A stretch of 64,000 nucleotides of DNA from Actinomyces massiliensis 4401292 (GCF_000269805.1 NZ_JH711481.1:1737789-1801788); one strand, 5' to 3'; shown: positions 9,080 through 17,817, counted from the stretch's first letter. The notes: generated by a model from the letters alone, not told the origin. Made by a program: numbers and translations.

Positions 9080-9961
9080 TCAGCGCACCGCCACCAGGCC
9101 GTGGCGGAATGCGTGCACGATGAGCTCGACCCGATTGCGGCAGCCGGTCTTGGCCAGCAGTGCTTTGACATGGGTCTTGACGGTGGACTCGGCCAGGTGC
9201 AGGCGCTCGCCGATCTCGGCATTGGGCAGTCCGTCGCACACCAGTGACAGCACGTCGCGCTCGCGGCCCGTCAGCGGTTCGAACAGGCCGTTCGCGCCGA
9301 TCTCGGCCCCGGTCGGCCTGGTGGCGTCCATGGCGCTTGCAGGTCCGGACGCATTCGGCTTCGGCCCCATCCCGGGCCCGGAGCCGGGAGTGGTCGCGAC
9401 TGTTTCCTCGCTCCCTGCGCCCCCCTCGCCCGCCCCGAGATGGGCCAGGACCGTACCCGTGACGGCCGGGTCGAGCCAGGACCCTCCGCGTGCGACCGTG
9501 CGCACGGCCTCGAGCAGGACCTGCGCGGAGGCGTCCTTGAGGAGGAATCCGTTGGCTCCCGCTCGCAACGCCGCCAGGACCAGCTCCTCCTCGTCGAAGG
9601 TGGTCAGCACGAGCACCGGGGTGCGGCGCAGTGCTTCCCGCGCCGCTGAATGCTCGTCATTCCGGTCATCCCCGCCGGTGCGCATGGCGCGGATCGCGGT
9701 CACACCGTCCATGACCGGCATGCGGATGTCCATGAGGACGACGTCGACGGGAGCGGCGCCCTGGAGCTGCTGCGCCCGCGAGCCCAGCAGCTCCAGGGCG
9801 GCGGCGCCGTCGGCGGCGGTTCCGACGACCTCCAGGTCCGGCTGGGAGGACAGGAGCATCTCGAAGGCGGAGACGAGCAGCGCCTGATCGTCCACGATGA
9901 CGGCGCGCCACGGCCCTCGCGCGCCCTGGGCAGAAGCGCTCGCAGGGTTTACAGGGCTCAC
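9080..9961 (-). CDS. NarL/LuxR-family response regulator
   Basis: A 293-residue two-component regulator. The receiver domain begins with AVIVDDQALLVSAFEMLL, has the phospho-acceptor Asp in VDVVLMDIRMPVMDG, and the conserved Thr and Lys in VLTTFDEEELVL and FLLKDAS. The C-terminal LuxR helix-turn-helix is LTGRERDVLSLVCDGLPNAE. Between them is an unusually long Gly/Ala/Pro linker (about residues 172-222). GTG 9961 overlaps the kinase stop (GTGA), which fixes the start and shows coupling with the kinase. A far longer open frame in the same phase is a read-through of the kinase antiframe. It presumably controls the ABC transporter genes that follow. Confidence 0.93.
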   Translation of the reverse strand: MSPVNPASASAQGARGPWRAVIVDDQALLVSAFEMLLSSQPDLEVVGTAADGAAALELLGSRAQQLQGAAPVDVVLMDIRMPVMDGVTAIRAMRTGGDDRNDEHSAAREALRRTPVLVLTTFDEEELVLAALRAGANGFLLKDASAQVLLEAVRTVARGGSWLDPAVTGTVLAHLGAGEGGAGSEETVATTPGSGPGMGPKPNASGPASAMDATRPTGAEIGANGLFEPLTGRERDVLSLVCDGLPNAEIGERLHLAESTVKTHVKALLAKTGCRNRVELIVHAFRHGLVAVR

Positions 9962-11301
9962 GCTGATCCTCCCGCCTTCTCGGTTTCGGTATCGGTGCTC
10001 TTGGCGGACACCGGCAGGCTCACCGCCAGGCGGAAGCCGGGGGCGCCGTCGTCGAGCATCCAGGGTCCGGCCTCCATGGTGCCGCCCGTCAGACGGATCC
10101 GCTCGGCCAGGCCCGCCAGGCCGCTGCCGGCGGTCTCCTCTCCGCCGGATCGCGTCATCGGGTTGGTGATCATGACGGCGCACCGGCCGGAGTCGATCCG
10201 CATGCGCAGGTCGGCGGTGCCGGCCCCATGGCGCAGGGCGTTGGTCAGCCCCTCCTGGATGGTGCGCAGCACGGCCAGCCGCTGGAGCAGGGACCATGAG
10301 GCGCTGGCGCTCGTCAGTTCGGCGGGCTCCGGGATGTCGGTCTCCAGGTTCAGCCCCGCGGCCGTGACCGTCGCCAGGGTCCGGTCGAGGGCGTCCAGGT
10401 CGGCGGGAGGCGCCGCGTCGCCGGCATTGCCCCGTAGCGCCCGTACCAGGTCTCGCACCTCGTCCAGGCTTGCGGCGGCCGTCTGCTCGATCGTGGTGAG
10501 TGTCGTGCGCAGGGTCTCTGCCTGCCCCACGGCCAGGGCGGTGGCGGCCTGCACCTTGATCGCGGTCAGGCTGTGGCCCAGGAGGTCGTGGAGCTCGCGC
10601 GCCAGCTCGAGCCGCTCGGATGCCGCCGCGGCCGCCCGCTCCCGGGCGAGCTGTCGCAGGCGCCCCTCGGCCAGGCGGCGGCGGCGCCACGCGTCGTTGG
10701 CGACCAGCAGCGCCGTCAGAGCGATGAGAGCCGTGTACGCGACGCATATGGCCAGTTCCCCAACGGGGTCCCGGGGCTGGACGACCGCATCCCATACGGA
10801 GCGGTTGTATCCCGTCACGGCCATGGTCATGGGGTTGACGAGAGCCCCTACGAGGGCCGCGCCGAGGGCCGTCCGCCCCCACCGGCGTTCCGGGCACCAG
10901 CGGGCGACGGCGTGCAGGCTCGTCAGGGCGGTCAGCGTCAGTGGTGAGAGCCCGAGTGGTACGGGGGAGAAGTAGGTCAGCAGCGCATACAGGGCGAGTG
11001 CAACAGCGGTGATGACGAAGGAGGTGCGCGGCATCCGCCGCCGCAGCGGCTGGGCCAGAGCGAGCACGATCTCCAGAACCAGGTCCGCGACATAGACCGC
11101 ATGGGCCCCGAAACGGCTGATGAAGGAGAGGGGCGAAAGGGTGATGAGAAGGCAGGCGGCGCCCAGGAGGACGTCGGCCAGGGGCAGTGACCAGCGTGCG
11201 CCGCGCGGGCCGAGCATGCGGACGGTCGAGCGCCAGTCGGTGGCCGCTGCTACGACCCGGGCCTCGTCCGCGGCGGACGAACTGTCGAGGTCGTCCGTCA
11301 T
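9958..11301 (-). CDS. sensor histidine kinase, HisKA_3 (DesK/NarX-like) family
   Basis: A 447-residue membrane kinase. Several hydrophobic segments occupy roughly residues 30-190 with almost no extracellular domain, as in kinases that sense within the membrane. The phospho-acceptor His is in LARELHDLLGHSL, and the ATPase domain contains EGLTNALRHG and GSGLAGLAERI. ATG 11301 is preceded by GAGGAGGAG, a strong ribosome site. It is first in a minus-strand set of kinase, regulator, ABC ATPase and permease, which resembles antibiotic- or cell-wall-stress-responsive modules. Its promoter region contains a perfect inverted repeat (11371-11490). Confidence 0.93.
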   Translation of the reverse strand: MTDDLDSSSAADEARVVAAATDWRSTVRMLGPRGARWSLPLADVLLGAACLLITLSPLSFISRFGAHAVYVADLVLEIVLALAQPLRRRMPRTSFVITAVALALYALLTYFSPVPLGLSPLTLTALTSLHAVARWCPERRWGRTALGAALVGALVNPMTMAVTGYNRSVWDAVVQPRDPVGELAICVAYTALIALTALLVANDAWRRRRLAEGRLRQLARERAAAAASERLELARELHDLLGHSLTAIKVQAATALAVGQAETLRTTLTTIEQTAAASLDEVRDLVRALRGNAGDAAPPADLDALDRTLATVTAAGLNLETDIPEPAELTSASASWSLLQRLAVLRTIQEGLTNALRHGAGTADLRMRIDSGRCAVMITNPMTRSGGEETAGSGLAGLAERIRLTGGTMEAGPWMLDDGAPGFRLAVSLPVSAKSTDTETEKAGGSA

Positions 11302-11370
11302 GACTCTCCTCCTCGGCTGCTCGGCTGGTCGTGCAGGCGCGGGCCCGGAGCTCCAAGTGTACGGAGGCCG

Positions 11371-11490
11371 TGTCACAATCCGGGACAAACGAGGGCCAAC
11401 AGGCTTGCACCTCCTGAAGAAACCGCATAATTCCAACGATTCCCCGGCACCTTGAAGGCAGGTGGAGCGCGTTTGTCCCGGATTGTGACA
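11371..11490. repeat. 120-bp segment bounded by perfect 21-bp inverted repeats, between kinase gene and smc
   Basis: Positions 11371-11391 and 11470-11490 are exact reverse complements (core TGTCACAATCCGGGACAAAC), separated by 78 nt with no clear gene. Each arm also contains a partial internal dyad (TGTC ... GACA). It lies in the 366-bp region between two divergent genes. It could be a small non-autonomous mobile element or a pair of oppositely facing operator sites. No target-site duplication is evident at the ends. Confidence 0.85.
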
Positions 11491-11654
11491 GACGCGCGGG
11501 TGGACGTGCGCCCGCAACGTGCTGTTCGCGGGGCCCTCGCTCGGTGGCGGACGCGTCGCCGAGCGCGCCTACCGGCGGCTCTTCGGCTGACCGTTCCAGC
11601 GACACGGGCGCGGGTGCAGGTGCGCCGCCCCGCAGTAAACAGCGCTCGCGGCGC

Positions 11655-11660
11655 TATCGT
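11655..11660 (+). promoter_or_regulatory. probable -10 box of a leaderless smc mRNA
   Basis: TATCGT ends 7 nt before GTG 11668, and no Shine-Dalgarno lies between. With transcription starting about 7 nt after the -10 box, the mRNA would begin at or next to the start codon. The -35 region is weak. Confidence 0.45.
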
Positions 11661-11667
11661 GGGCGCC

Positions 11668-14600
11668 GTGCACCTCAAGACGTTGACGCTCAAGGGCTTC
11701 AAGTCCTTCGCCTCGTCGACCACCCTGCGACTGGAGCCCGGCATCACCGCGGTGGTGGGACCCAACGGGAGCGGCAAGTCCAATGTGGTGGACGCCCTGA
11801 CCTGGGTCATGGGGGAGCAGGGCGCCAAGAACCTGCGCGGTGGCTCCATGGCCGACGTCATCTTCGCCGGAGCCGGGTCGCGCTCGGCGCTGGGACGCGC
11901 CGAGGTCTCGCTGACCATCGACAACACCGACGGCGCCCTGCCGATCGACTACACCGAGGTCACCATCTCCCGCACCCTCTTCCGCGGCGGCGGCTCGGAG
12001 TACCGCATCAACGGCACCGCCTGCCGCCTCCTGGACGTCCAGGAACTGCTGTCGGATACGGGCCTGGGCCGCCAGATGCACGTCATCGTGGGGCAGGGGC
12101 AGCTCGACGCCGTCCTGAGCGCCACTCCCGAGGACCGGCGCGGCTTCATCGAGGAGGCCGCCGGCGTCCTCAAGCACCGGCGCCGCAAGGAGCGGGCCCT
12201 GCGCAAGTTGGAGTCCATGGCCGCCGACCTCGCCCGCCTGACGGACCTGACCACTGAGCTGCGCCGCCAACTCGGCCCGCTGGCCCGCCAGGCCGCCGTG
12301 GCGCGCCGCGCCCGCACCATCCAGGTCGAGGTTCGCGACGCCACCGCCCGCCTGCTGGCCGACGACGTCGTCCAGACCCAGTCCCTGCTCGAGGCCGGGG
12401 ACGAGGACAAGGCCGTCCTGGCCCGCCGTCGCGCCGCCGTCGAGGAGGCCGATCAGACCGCTCGCGCCCGTGCGGCCGAGCTGGCCGCCGTCGAGACCAC
12501 CTCCGCGCAGCGCCTGACTCGCGCCACCGACGTCTGGGAGGAGCTCACCACCGCCGCCCAATCGCTGGGCGCATTGGCCGATGTCGCCGCCGAGCGCGTT
12601 CGCGGCCTCGCCTCCGCCCCCGGGCCTTCGCGGGGCACCGACCCCGATGAGCTCGAGCGCCGTGCCGAGACCGCCGCGGCCGAGGAGGCCGAACTGGCCG
12701 ATGCGATCGAGACCGCCCGTTCCGCACTGTCCGAGGCCACCCGTGAGCGCGCCGACGCTGAGGCCGCCGAGACCACCGCCGAGCGGGCCCTGTCCCAGAC
12801 GCAGCGCCGCGCCGCCGACCGCCGCGAGTCCCTGGCCCGCGCCGGGGGCCGAGTGGCTTCCACCCGCTCCCGCCACGAGGCCGCCCTGGCCTCCCTCGAG
12901 CAGGCCCGCTCGGCGCTGGCGGACGCCGAGAAGCGCGCCGATGCCGCGCAGGCGGTCCTGGATGAGTCGACTGAGTCGGCTGGGCACGCGGGCGCGCCCC
13001 CTGAGAGCCCGGACGGCGCCGACCGGGCGGCGGACGAGCAGCAGGCCCGGGCGACCGCCGCCCATGAGAGGGCCACCGCCGAACTGGCCGCCGCCCGCGA
13101 CGCCGTCGCCGCGGCCACCGACGCCCGACGCGAGGCCGCCTCCGACCGCGCCACCTGGACGGCGCGCCGTGACACGCTGGCCCTGTCCCTGAGCGCCCAG
13201 GACGCGACCGGCGCCCTGGCCGAGGCCGAGCTGGCCGGTGTGCTCGGCCCCCTGAGCGAGGCCGTGAGCATTGAGCGCGGCTGGGAGAACGCCGTCGCCG
13301 CCCTGCTCGGAGACCTGGCCGGGGCGGCTCTCGTGGAGGGGATCGATGCCGCCGTCGCCGCCATGACTCATGTCCAGGGCGATGGCGGCGGCGCCCTGCG
13401 CCTGGTGCTCCTCCAGGATCCGGGAACAGCGGCGCCGGAGGCCGGCGCGCCCGCACCGCCCGTGGACGGCGCGCGCGCCGCCACCGGCCTGGTGTCGGCC
13501 GATCGGCCTGGCCTGCGCGTCGCTGTGGGGCGGATCCTGGCCGGAGCCTGGGTCGCCCCGGACCTCGAGACGGCTCGGGCGGTGCGCGAGGCACTGCCCG
13601 AGGCCGTCGTCGCCACCAGAAGTGGGGATGTCCTCGCACCCGCCTGGGCGACCTCCGCCGGACACGGCACCTCGTCCGTGCTCGAGCTGGCCGCCGCCCG
13701 CGAAGAGGCCGCCGCCGAGGCCGAGGCCGCCGCCCAGGCCGAGGCCGAGGCCGACGCCGCCCTGGACGCGGCTCGGGCCCGCGAGGAGGATGCCCGTCGC
13801 GGCGTCAGCGAGGCCCTGACGGCTCTGCGAGCCGCCGACGCCGAGGCCGCCCGCGCCGCCGAGGCGCTGGCCCGCCTGACCTCTGCCGCCCGTGCGGCGC
13901 AGGAGGAGGCCGGGCGCGCCCGCCGGGTGCTGGAGCGGGCCGAGGACGAGTCGGCCCAGCGCACCACCGAGCTGGCTGCGGCGACCGCCGCCCTGGCCGA
14001 GATCGAATCCGGACACTCGAGCGACGCCGGGGACGACGACCTCGATGCCGCGGTCGAGACGGCGCGGGAGCGGCGCGAGTCGGCGGTGGCGGCTGCCCGC
14101 CGGGCGCGCGCCGATGAGACCGAGGCCCGGTTGGCGCTGCGCACCGCCGAGGAGCGCGAGCGCTCGGGTCGCGGGCGCGCGGACTCGCTGCGAGCCGCCG
14201 CCCGCCGCGAGCGGGAGGCGCGAGCCGCCGCCGAGCGGGCCGAGGCGCGTCGGGCCGCTCAACTGGCCGTCGCCTCCCGCGTGCGCGATCAGGCCCGCGC
14301 CGCCGTCGATGCAGCCCGTGCCTGGATCGAGGAGGCGCAGGGAGAACGAGCCCGGATCGAGGCCGAGCGGGCGGAGGCGAGCGCCGCGACCGGCGAGGTC
14401 CGTGCCGAGCTGGATGCCCTGGCCGCGGAGCTGTCACAGCTCACCGATGCGGCCCACCGCGATGAGGTCGCCCGTGCCGAGCAGCGCATGCGCCTGGAGT
14501 CCCTGGCCGAACGCGCCATGAATGAGCTGGGGCTGGAGCTGGAGCCGCTCGTGGAGGAGTACGGGCCGCATATGCTCGTCCCCGCCACGGCTGAGGATGG

Positions 14601-15378
14601 GGGCGCGGACGGGGACGCCGCAGTCTCCGGGGGCGACGGCACCGACGGCACTGAAGGCGCTGACGGCACCGACGATGACGGCGCGGCGGACCGCCGGGCC
14701 GCCGCTGATCCGGGGCGCCCGTATGTGCGCGCCGAGCAGGAGAGGCGATTGGCGCGGGCCAGTCGAGACCTGGCCCGCCTGGGCAAGGTCAACCCGCTGG
14801 CCCTGGAGGAGCACGCCGCCCTGGAGCAGCGCCACCAGTTCCTGGCCGAGCAGCTCGCCGACCTCAAGTCCTCGCGCGAGGATCTGCTGCGCATCGTCGA
14901 GGAGATCGACACCCGCGTCCAGGAGGTCTTCACCCGCGCCTTCGAGGACACGGCGCGCCAGTTCGCGGAGGTCTTCGACCGCCTCTTCCCCGGGGGCGAG
15001 GGGCGCCTGGTGCTCACCGATCCCGGTGACATGCTCGCCACAGGCATCGAGATCGAGGCGCGGCCGGCGGGCAAGAAGGTCAAACGGCTCTCGCTGCTGT
15101 CCGGCGGTGAGCGCTCCCTGGCCGCGGTGGCACTGCTCATCGCGATCTTCAAGGCCAGGCCCTCGCCGTTCTACGTCATGGATGAGGTCGAGGCTGCCCT
15201 GGACGACACGAATCTGGAGCGACTGCTGGAGATCTTCACCGAACTGCGCCAATCGAGCCAGCTCATCATCATCACCCACCAGAAGCGCACCATGGAGGTG
15301 GCCGACGCCCTGTACGGCATCAGCATGCGCGACGGGATCACCAAGGCCATCAGCCAGCGTCTGGCGCACAAGGGCTGA
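11668..15378 (+). CDS. smc: chromosome segregation ATPase SMC
   Basis: A 1236-residue SMC that with ScpA/ScpB loads onto DNA and compacts and segregates the chromosome. The N-terminal head has VHLKTLTLKGFKSFA and Walker A GPNGSGKSN. Long Ala/Glu/Arg coiled coils surround a hinge at about residues 520-640. The C-terminal head has the signature LLSGGERSLAAVALL and Walker B FYVMDEVEAALDD. The start is GTG 11668, where family homology begins. An Asp/Gly/Thr-rich insertion with 9-bp repeats (14635-14670) interrupts the coiled coil near the C-terminal head, and another acidic insertion is at about residue 430. First of the smc-ftsY-ffh series. Confidence 0.97.
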   Translation: MHLKTLTLKGFKSFASSTTLRLEPGITAVVGPNGSGKSNVVDALTWVMGEQGAKNLRGGSMADVIFAGAGSRSALGRAEVSLTIDNTDGALPIDYTEVTISRTLFRGGGSEYRINGTACRLLDVQELLSDTGLGRQMHVIVGQGQLDAVLSATPEDRRGFIEEAAGVLKHRRRKERALRKLESMAADLARLTDLTTELRRQLGPLARQAAVARRARTIQVEVRDATARLLADDVVQTQSLLEAGDEDKAVLARRRAAVEEADQTARARAAELAAVETTSAQRLTRATDVWEELTTAAQSLGALADVAAERVRGLASAPGPSRGTDPDELERRAETAAAEEAELADAIETARSALSEATRERADAEAAETTAERALSQTQRRAADRRESLARAGGRVASTRSRHEAALASLEQARSALADAEKRADAAQAVLDESTESAGHAGAPPESPDGADRAADEQQARATAAHERATAELAAARDAVAAATDARREAASDRATWTARRDTLALSLSAQDATGALAEAELAGVLGPLSEAVSIERGWENAVAALLGDLAGAALVEGIDAAVAAMTHVQGDGGGALRLVLLQDPGTAAPEAGAPAPPVDGARAATGLVSADRPGLRVAVGRILAGAWVAPDLETARAVREALPEAVVATRSGDVLAPAWATSAGHGTSSVLELAAAREEAAAEAEAAAQAEAEADAALDAARAREEDARRGVSEALTALRAADAEAARAAEALARLTSAARAAQEEAGRARRVLERAEDESAQRTTELAAATAALAEIESGHSSDAGDDDLDAAVETARERRESAVAAARRARADETEARLALRTAEERERSGRGRADSLRAAARREREARAAAERAEARRAAQLAVASRVRDQARAAVDAARAWIEEAQGERARIEAERAEASAATGEVRAELDALAAELSQLTDAAHRDEVARAEQRMRLESLAERAMNELGLELEPLVEEYGPHMLVPATAEDGGADGDAAVSGGDGTDGTEGADGTDDDGAADRRAAADPGRPYVRAEQERRLARASRDLARLGKVNPLALEEHAALEQRHQFLAEQLADLKSSREDLLRIVEEIDTRVQEVFTRAFEDTARQFAEVFDRLFPGGEGRLVLTDPGDMLATGIEIEARPAGKKVKRLSLLSGGERSLAAVALLIAIFKARPSPFYVMDEVEAALDDTNLERLLEIFTELRQSSQLIIITHQKRTMEVADALYGISMRDGITKAISQRLAHKG

Positions 15379-15406
15379 GCCGCGGCCGACGGAGTGCCGG
15401 AGCGCC

Positions 15407-16051
15407 TCAGAGCTCCTCGCTGCTCAGGAGCCCGTCGATGAGTCTGCCCATGGTCCAGGCGAAGAGGTCGCCGAGTTCGCGGGAGCGCTGCTGCCCCGCT
15501 GCGATGGTGGGGAAGCGCGCGGCGTCGATGAGGGGCGCGGGCCCAGGCGTCCCGCTGCCGTCCTCGGCTGAGGGGATGGCGAGCTCACCGAGGGCGACGG
15601 CGCAACTGGTGACGGTGGACACGATGACGCTGGCGCGTGCGGGCGCCCATCCGTACCGTTCGGCCCAGGCCCTCTGGTTGTGCTCGATCGTCTCGAAGAT
15701 CAATTCCGAACCGGGATCCAGGTTCAGCAGGCAGGACCCGATGCCCGGGTGGCGCGAGGCCATGGCGCGCATCGCCTCGGCGAGCTCGAGCAGGGCCCGA
15801 CGGGGGTCTGAGGAGTCCGGTTCCGGGAAGTCCGTGCGCGCCCAGATCCCCTGCGCCACGGTTCGGCGCAGGCCGGCGAGGTTGTCGACGTGCCGGTAGA
15901 GCGTCATCTCGGAGATGCCGAGGGCCTCGGCGACTCCCCTCATGCTCAATGCGGGCAGCGTCAGGGCGATGCCGGCGTCGATGATGCGCTCGGTCGTCAC
16001 CAGGGGAGGGCGGCCACGGCGCCGGCCCTGCGGGACATGATCGTTCATCAT
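15407..16051 (-). CDS. TetR-family transcriptional regulator
   Basis: A 214-residue regulator with an N-terminal helix-turn-helix (ITALTLPALSMRGVAEALGIS-like region; motif GISEMTLYRHV at about residues 45-55) and an all-helical C-terminal ligand domain. It is divergent from the siderophore-interacting protein gene, and an imperfect palindrome overlaps that gene's promoter, so it probably represses that gene and perhaps itself. It converges on smc with a 28-nt gap. The ligand is unknown; an iron- or drug-related signal is inferred from the neighbour only. Confidence 0.9.
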   Translation of the reverse strand: MMNDHVPQGRRRGRPPLVTTERIIDAGIALTLPALSMRGVAEALGISEMTLYRHVDNLAGLRRTVAQGIWARTDFPEPDSSDPRRALLELAEAMRAMASRHPGIGSCLLNLDPGSELIFETIEHNQRAWAERYGWAPARASVIVSTVTSCAVALGELAIPSAEDGSGTPGPAPLIDAARFPTIAAGQQRSRELGDLFAWTMGRLIDGLLSSEEL

Positions 16052-16096
16052 CGGCCTCCTGATCCAAGCATGTCACCTCGACCTTTTTCGGCGGCG

Positions 16097-16148
16097 TTGA
16101 ACGTGCCTCGACCCCCAGTTAAAGTTAGACGACTAACATAAAGGAGGT
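16097..16148 (+). promoter_or_regulatory. promoter, operator and ribosome site of the siderophore-interacting protein gene
   Basis: TTGAAC (16097-16102), a 17-nt spacer and TAAAGT (16120-16125) form a good sigma-70-type promoter. The palindrome GTTAG-ACGA-CTAAC (16124-16137) overlaps the -10 box and start point, which is the expected place for a repressor such as the divergent TetR protein. AAAGGAGGT (16140-16148) is a strong Shine-Dalgarno for ATG 16154. Confidence 0.6.
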
Positions 16149-16153
16149 CCAGC

Positions 16154-17152
16154 ATGGCAGAGTCTGCAGAGTCTTATGGATCCCAGGAGTTCCACGGATC
16201 TCGCGAGCACGATGGGTCGCCCGAGAGCGACAGGGCTGAGGCTGCGCAGCTTCTCAGCCTGCTCAAGAATCACTCCCGCGACGCCTCGGATGACGGGCGA
16301 TCCCCCGACCGGCAAGCGGACCGACCGGTGAGATGGCGGATCACCGGCATCGAGAGCCGCGCCGCGCATATGACGCGCGTGCACGGAATCCTCGATCGGG
16401 ACGATGATGCGGATGCGGATACGGATGCGGATACGGAGGCGGGGGCGACGGAGTGGGCGGAGCGCTGGTGCATCCCCAACGTCGCCATACGCATCGAGCT
16501 TCCCTTCCAGTCGGCCGAGTTCCACGGGATTCCCGATGCCCCCGTGACCGCTTCCCGCGTCTACACGGTCGCCACGGCCGACCCCGAACGGAGGGAGATC
16601 ACCGTCGATTTCGTCGTCCACGAGGGTGACTCGCCCGCCATGCTGTGGCTCCGCTCCGTGCGGCCGGGTGACGTCGTCGAGCTCTCCCAGCCCCGTCAGC
16701 ACCGCATCCCCCTGGTGGCGACCAGCCATGTGCTGGTGGTCGATTCCACGGGTCTGCCCGCGGCGGTCAGCGTACTGACCGGCATGGACCTGCCCGGTCG
16801 AGTGCGCCTGCTCGCGCGGATCCCCTCAGATGAGGTCCCCGAGCTCGACGGTGTCGAGGTGATCCGCGTCGAGGAGCCGCTCGACCGCGCCTTCGCCGCA
16901 CTCGACCTGGACGGCGTGGACTCCGTGTGGGGCGCCGCCGAGTCCGGTGAGATGCGTCCGGTGCGCCGGCACTGCCGACGCACTCTGGGCCTGTCCAAGG
17001 AGGCGACCCAGGTCTACGGGTACTGGCGCCGCGGAGCCAGCAACACGCGGCTCGACCTCGATCGGCTGCGCCTGTACCGGGACATCCTCCCCGCCGGGGG
17101 AGACCCGGCGGAACTCGAGGAGCGCATGGTGGAGATGGTGGAGGACGAGTGA
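16154..17152 (+). CDS. siderophore-interacting protein (SIP/ViuB family, FAD-dependent ferric reductase-like)
   Basis: A 332-residue flavoprotein of the family that reduces ferric siderophores in the cytoplasm to release iron. Recognisable parts are SRVYTVATAD (FAD-binding beta barrel), VDFVVHEGDSPAMLWLRS, and the C-terminal VWGAAESGEMRPVRRHCRRTLGL followed by VYGYWRRGASNT, which are characteristic of SIP proteins. The N-terminus has a long polar extension and an Asp/Ala/Thr repeat (about residues 83-95) that interrupts the first domain. A strong Shine-Dalgarno precedes the start. It is controlled, by inference, by the divergent TetR. No siderophore synthesis or uptake genes are in the window. 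Confidence 0.9.
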   Translation: MAESAESYGSQEFHGSREHDGSPESDRAEAAQLLSLLKNHSRDASDDGRSPDRQADRPVRWRITGIESRAAHMTRVHGILDRDDDADADTDADTEAGATEWAERWCIPNVAIRIELPFQSAEFHGIPDAPVTASRVYTVATADPERREITVDFVVHEGDSPAMLWLRSVRPGDVVELSQPRQHRIPLVATSHVLVVDSTGLPAAVSVLTGMDLPGRVRLLARIPSDEVPELDGVEVIRVEEPLDRAFAALDLDGVDSVWGAAESGEMRPVRRHCRRTLGLSKEATQVYGYWRRGASNTRLDLDRLRLYRDILPAGGDPAELEERMVEMVEDE

Positions 17153-17216
17153 GGCGGCGAGTGAGGCGGGTCGAAGTCGTTCACGCCGCCCGGCGGCCGG
17201 TCGGGAGGACGATCTC

Positions 17217-17387
17217 ATGACCGCCGGTCACCGCCAGGGTCTTAAGGCACGAGATATGTGTGACGAAAGTCCGAACAAAGCCTGTGCGTCATCGGCATGC
17301 GAATGTGCCGCGTGCGCCCAGGGCGAACACGGCGAACGAGACGCTGCGAGCGCGCGACACGTGTCATGGACCTCAGCGACGGTATGA
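17217..17387 (+). CDS. candidate Cys-rich microprotein
   Basis: A 56-residue frame starting at ATG 17217 with an ideal ribosome site (GGGAGGA, 7-nt spacing). It contains five cysteines (positions 15, 23, 28, 30 and 33) in a pattern CxxxxCxCxxC followed by a polar Gln-Gly-Glu-His segment, which resembles small metal-binding proteins. It lies 64 nt after the siderophore-interacting protein and could be in the same transcript. I do not recognise a family. The support is the start signal and Cys clustering only; it may be chance. Confidence 0.35.
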   Translation: MTAGHRQGLKARDMCDESPNKACASSACECAACAQGEHGERDAASARHVSWTSATV

Positions 17388-17411
17388 CAAACGTAGGTAA
17401 CAATTAACCAC

Positions 17412-17786
17412 ATGGGTGACATGATCGTTCCTCTGCTCGTCGTCGTCATCGCCGCTCTAGCGGTCATCGGATTCTTCGTTATCACTCGCTACCCAATCTC
17501 CACCTGGCGGGCCGGACTGCGCGATCTCAGCAAGGCCGCCCGTGAGAAGGAGGAGCCCGTCGAGATCGTTCCCCAGGACGTGCGCCTGGACGATCTCATG
17601 ACTCGTGAAGGCCCGTCCGTCTACACCCGCACCGACTCGTTCCCCGGCCTGGTCGGGGCCGTCGAGAAGGCCATGACCACCGCCGAGGGCACTACTGCAG
17701 TGGTGCGCAGAGCTCGTGCCGAGTTGGGGGCCGACCAGGCCTCCAAGTCGCAGCGGGCGAAGGGCGGACAGGTCTCGGTGTCCTGA
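17412..17786 (+). CDS. small single-pass membrane protein of unknown function
   Basis: A 124-residue protein with one N-terminal transmembrane helix (about residues 4-24) and a cytoplasmic, charged remainder rich in Arg, Glu and Lys. The order suggests N-out/C-in anchoring. AACAAT (17399-17404) ends 7 nt before the ATG and no Shine-Dalgarno is present, so the mRNA may be leaderless. A 10-bp palindrome GACACGTGTC is at 17356-17365. It is followed by a strong hairpin (17818-17851), so it is likely a single-gene unit. Conserved family not recognised. Confidence 0.7.
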   Translation: MGDMIVPLLVVVIAALAVIGFFVITRYPISTWRAGLRDLSKAAREKEEPVEIVPQDVRLDDLMTREGPSVYTRTDSFPGLVGAVEKAMTTAEGTTAVVRRARAELGADQASKSQRAKGGQVSVS

Positions 17787-17817
17787 CTCCCTGAATTCCC
17801 TGACTCCGACGTGCGCG

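Noticed and set aside
9962-11605. Long open frame in phase with the response regulator on the minus strand
   Set aside because: It is the antiframe of the kinase gene, Arg/Pro/Gly-rich with no motif. The regulator start at GTG 9961 is fixed by the GTGA overlap.
11569-14262. Very long open frame (897 codons) antisense to smc
   Set aside because: Gly/Gln/Ala-rich low-complexity shadow of a high-G+C coding sequence; smc on the other strand has full family motifs.
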